A stretch of DNA of 64,000 nucleotides, from NCBI RefSeq assembly GCF_015350795.1, contig NZ_JADKSH010000004.1:1-64000 (forward strand). The letters run 5' to 3'. Source of the stretch: Microbacterium sp. VKM Ac-2870 (GTDB lineage Bacteria; Actinomycetota; Actinomycetes; Actinomycetales; Microbacteriaceae). Position numbers and translations under genes: made by a program. This document shows positions 63,441 through 64,000 of the stretch, one piece after another (within the stretch, counting starts at the first letter, position 1; each line of letters begins with the position of its first letter). The notes beneath the pieces were generated by a model. The model did not search any database. It saw only the letters and a program-made list of their open reading frames with translations, and had not been told where the DNA came from.

Positions 63441-64000
63441 CGCTCCCACGATCGCCGAGACGATCGACGACATCCAGTCGGCCTTACGCGAGTATATCGA
63501 GGCGACGTACCATGTCGGTCACCCCACGATCATCGAGCAGCGCCGCCAATTGCTGCTGACTGAGGGGGTGCTGTTCAGAGCTCCCTTCATCGAGAGCACG
63601 CCGCGATACCAGACCAACCGCAAGTTCGCTGAACTCGACGTCGACGGCGCTGTGCACGACCTGTTCACCCCGCTCACCCAGAAGGTCGGTGAGTTCGACC
63701 GGTTGCTGCACGATCCGCCTTACACCCATCAAGCGGAAGCGATCGAGTGGGCGGCTCGCGACGGCAAAAGCCTCGCCATCACGACCGGAACGGGCTCCGG
63801 GAAGACCGAGTCTTTCCTGTTGCCGATGCTCGCCAAGCTGGCCACCGAAGCTAAGCACCGGCCGGACTCGTTCGCTGCCCCCGCCGTGCGCGCGCTGATC
63901 CTCTACCCGATGAACGCGCTGGTCAACGACCAGTTGGCGCGTCTGCGTCTGCTGCTGGGCGACCCGCGGCTGACGACGCAGTTCCATGCCTGGGCAGGTC
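63430..64000 (+). CDS. SF2 DEAD/DEAH-box helicase, N-terminal part (runs off the window)
   Basis: 190 residues are visible; the frame is open to the edge. After an N-terminal segment with GVLFRAPFIESTPRYQ comes the Q-like motif YTHQAEAI, motif I (Walker A) ITTGTGSGKTESFLLP and motif Ia LILYPMNALVNDQLARLRLLL. The PMNAL(V/A)xDQ wording is that of the large helicases with a C-terminal DUF1998/Lhr-like region found in DISARM, Dpd and Druantia-type defence loci. Motif II and the C-terminus lie outside the window. GAGGAGG upstream of the ATG supports the start within the preceding gene. Confidence 0.85.
   Translation, partial: MASDAPTIAETIDDIQSALREYIEATYHVGHPTIIEQRRQLLLTEGVLFRAPFIESTPRYQTNRKFAELDVDGAVHDLFTPLTQKVGEFDRLLHDPPYTHQAEAIEWAARDGKSLAITTGTGSGKTESFLLPMLAKLATEAKHRPDSFAAPAVRALILYPMNALVNDQLARLRLLLGDPRLTTQFHAWAG

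Overview
The window is high-GC DNA with actinobacterial gene habits: dense four-base start/stop overlaps (ATGA, GTGA), many GTG starts, and the mismatch endonuclease NucS in place of any visible MutSL. The very frequent words GGATGCC/GGCATCC, the Mrp antiporter layout and the gene set fit a Microbacteriaceae chromosome, most likely Microbacterium. That assignment is inference from style and gene content, because no rRNA or tRNA gene was seen.

Layout. Positions 1-1020 are a scar: the 3' end of an IS3-type transposase abuts the 3' fragment of a LysM-like gene, followed by a small membrane protein. 1113-2618 holds a divergent GntR regulator and a short-chain dehydrogenase. 2832-9760 looks like one stress module: a universal stress protein, a DevS/DevR-like two-component system, and a translationally coupled cassette of a GT4 glycosyltransferase, a glycosidase-like protein and a GH130 protein. 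A cold-shock gene with two stem-loops follows (9929-10211). 10241-15807 holds a lipoprotein/membrane pair, a HAD phosphatase, nucS, and an MFS exporter divergent from a LacI regulator with twin operators. 15864-22107 is a complete six-gene Mrp Na+/H+ antiporter operon with mrpA and mrpB fused. 22276-28987 holds an FAD oxidoreductase/SRPBCC pair, GNAT and AraC-GyrI genes, and a TetR / degenerate ABC ATPase / YhgE-Pip operon. argG (29066-30508) follows.

30531-37028 is a DeoR-controlled ABC importer operon that also encodes a glycerophosphodiester phosphodiesterase and an inositol-monophosphatase-like enzyme. This suggests uptake and stepwise breakdown of a glycerophosphodiester such as glycerophosphoinositol. 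37097-51982 is mostly core: purA, a lactonase, an AI-2E family transporter, chorismate mutase, a YtrA-type GntR/ABC operon, a ProVWX-type osmolyte importer, two paralogous membrane-anchored proteins, purL with a tiny membrane protein downstream, a VOC protein and a DksA/TraR protein.

From about 52000 to the right edge the character changes. Base composition is visibly less GC-rich in 52.6-56 kb, the GGATGCC word becomes rare, and the genes are mostly unrecognised: a KAP-type P-loop NTPase, a 787-residue protein with a PD-(D/E)xK nuclease motif coupled to a small FN3-like membrane protein, and, divergently, a three-gene operon of a 946-951-residue protein, a 363-residue protein with a winged-helix-like segment and an SF2 helicase cut by the window end. 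This resembles an anti-phage defence island with a helicase module that I cannot match to a named system, and it is the most interesting part of the window.
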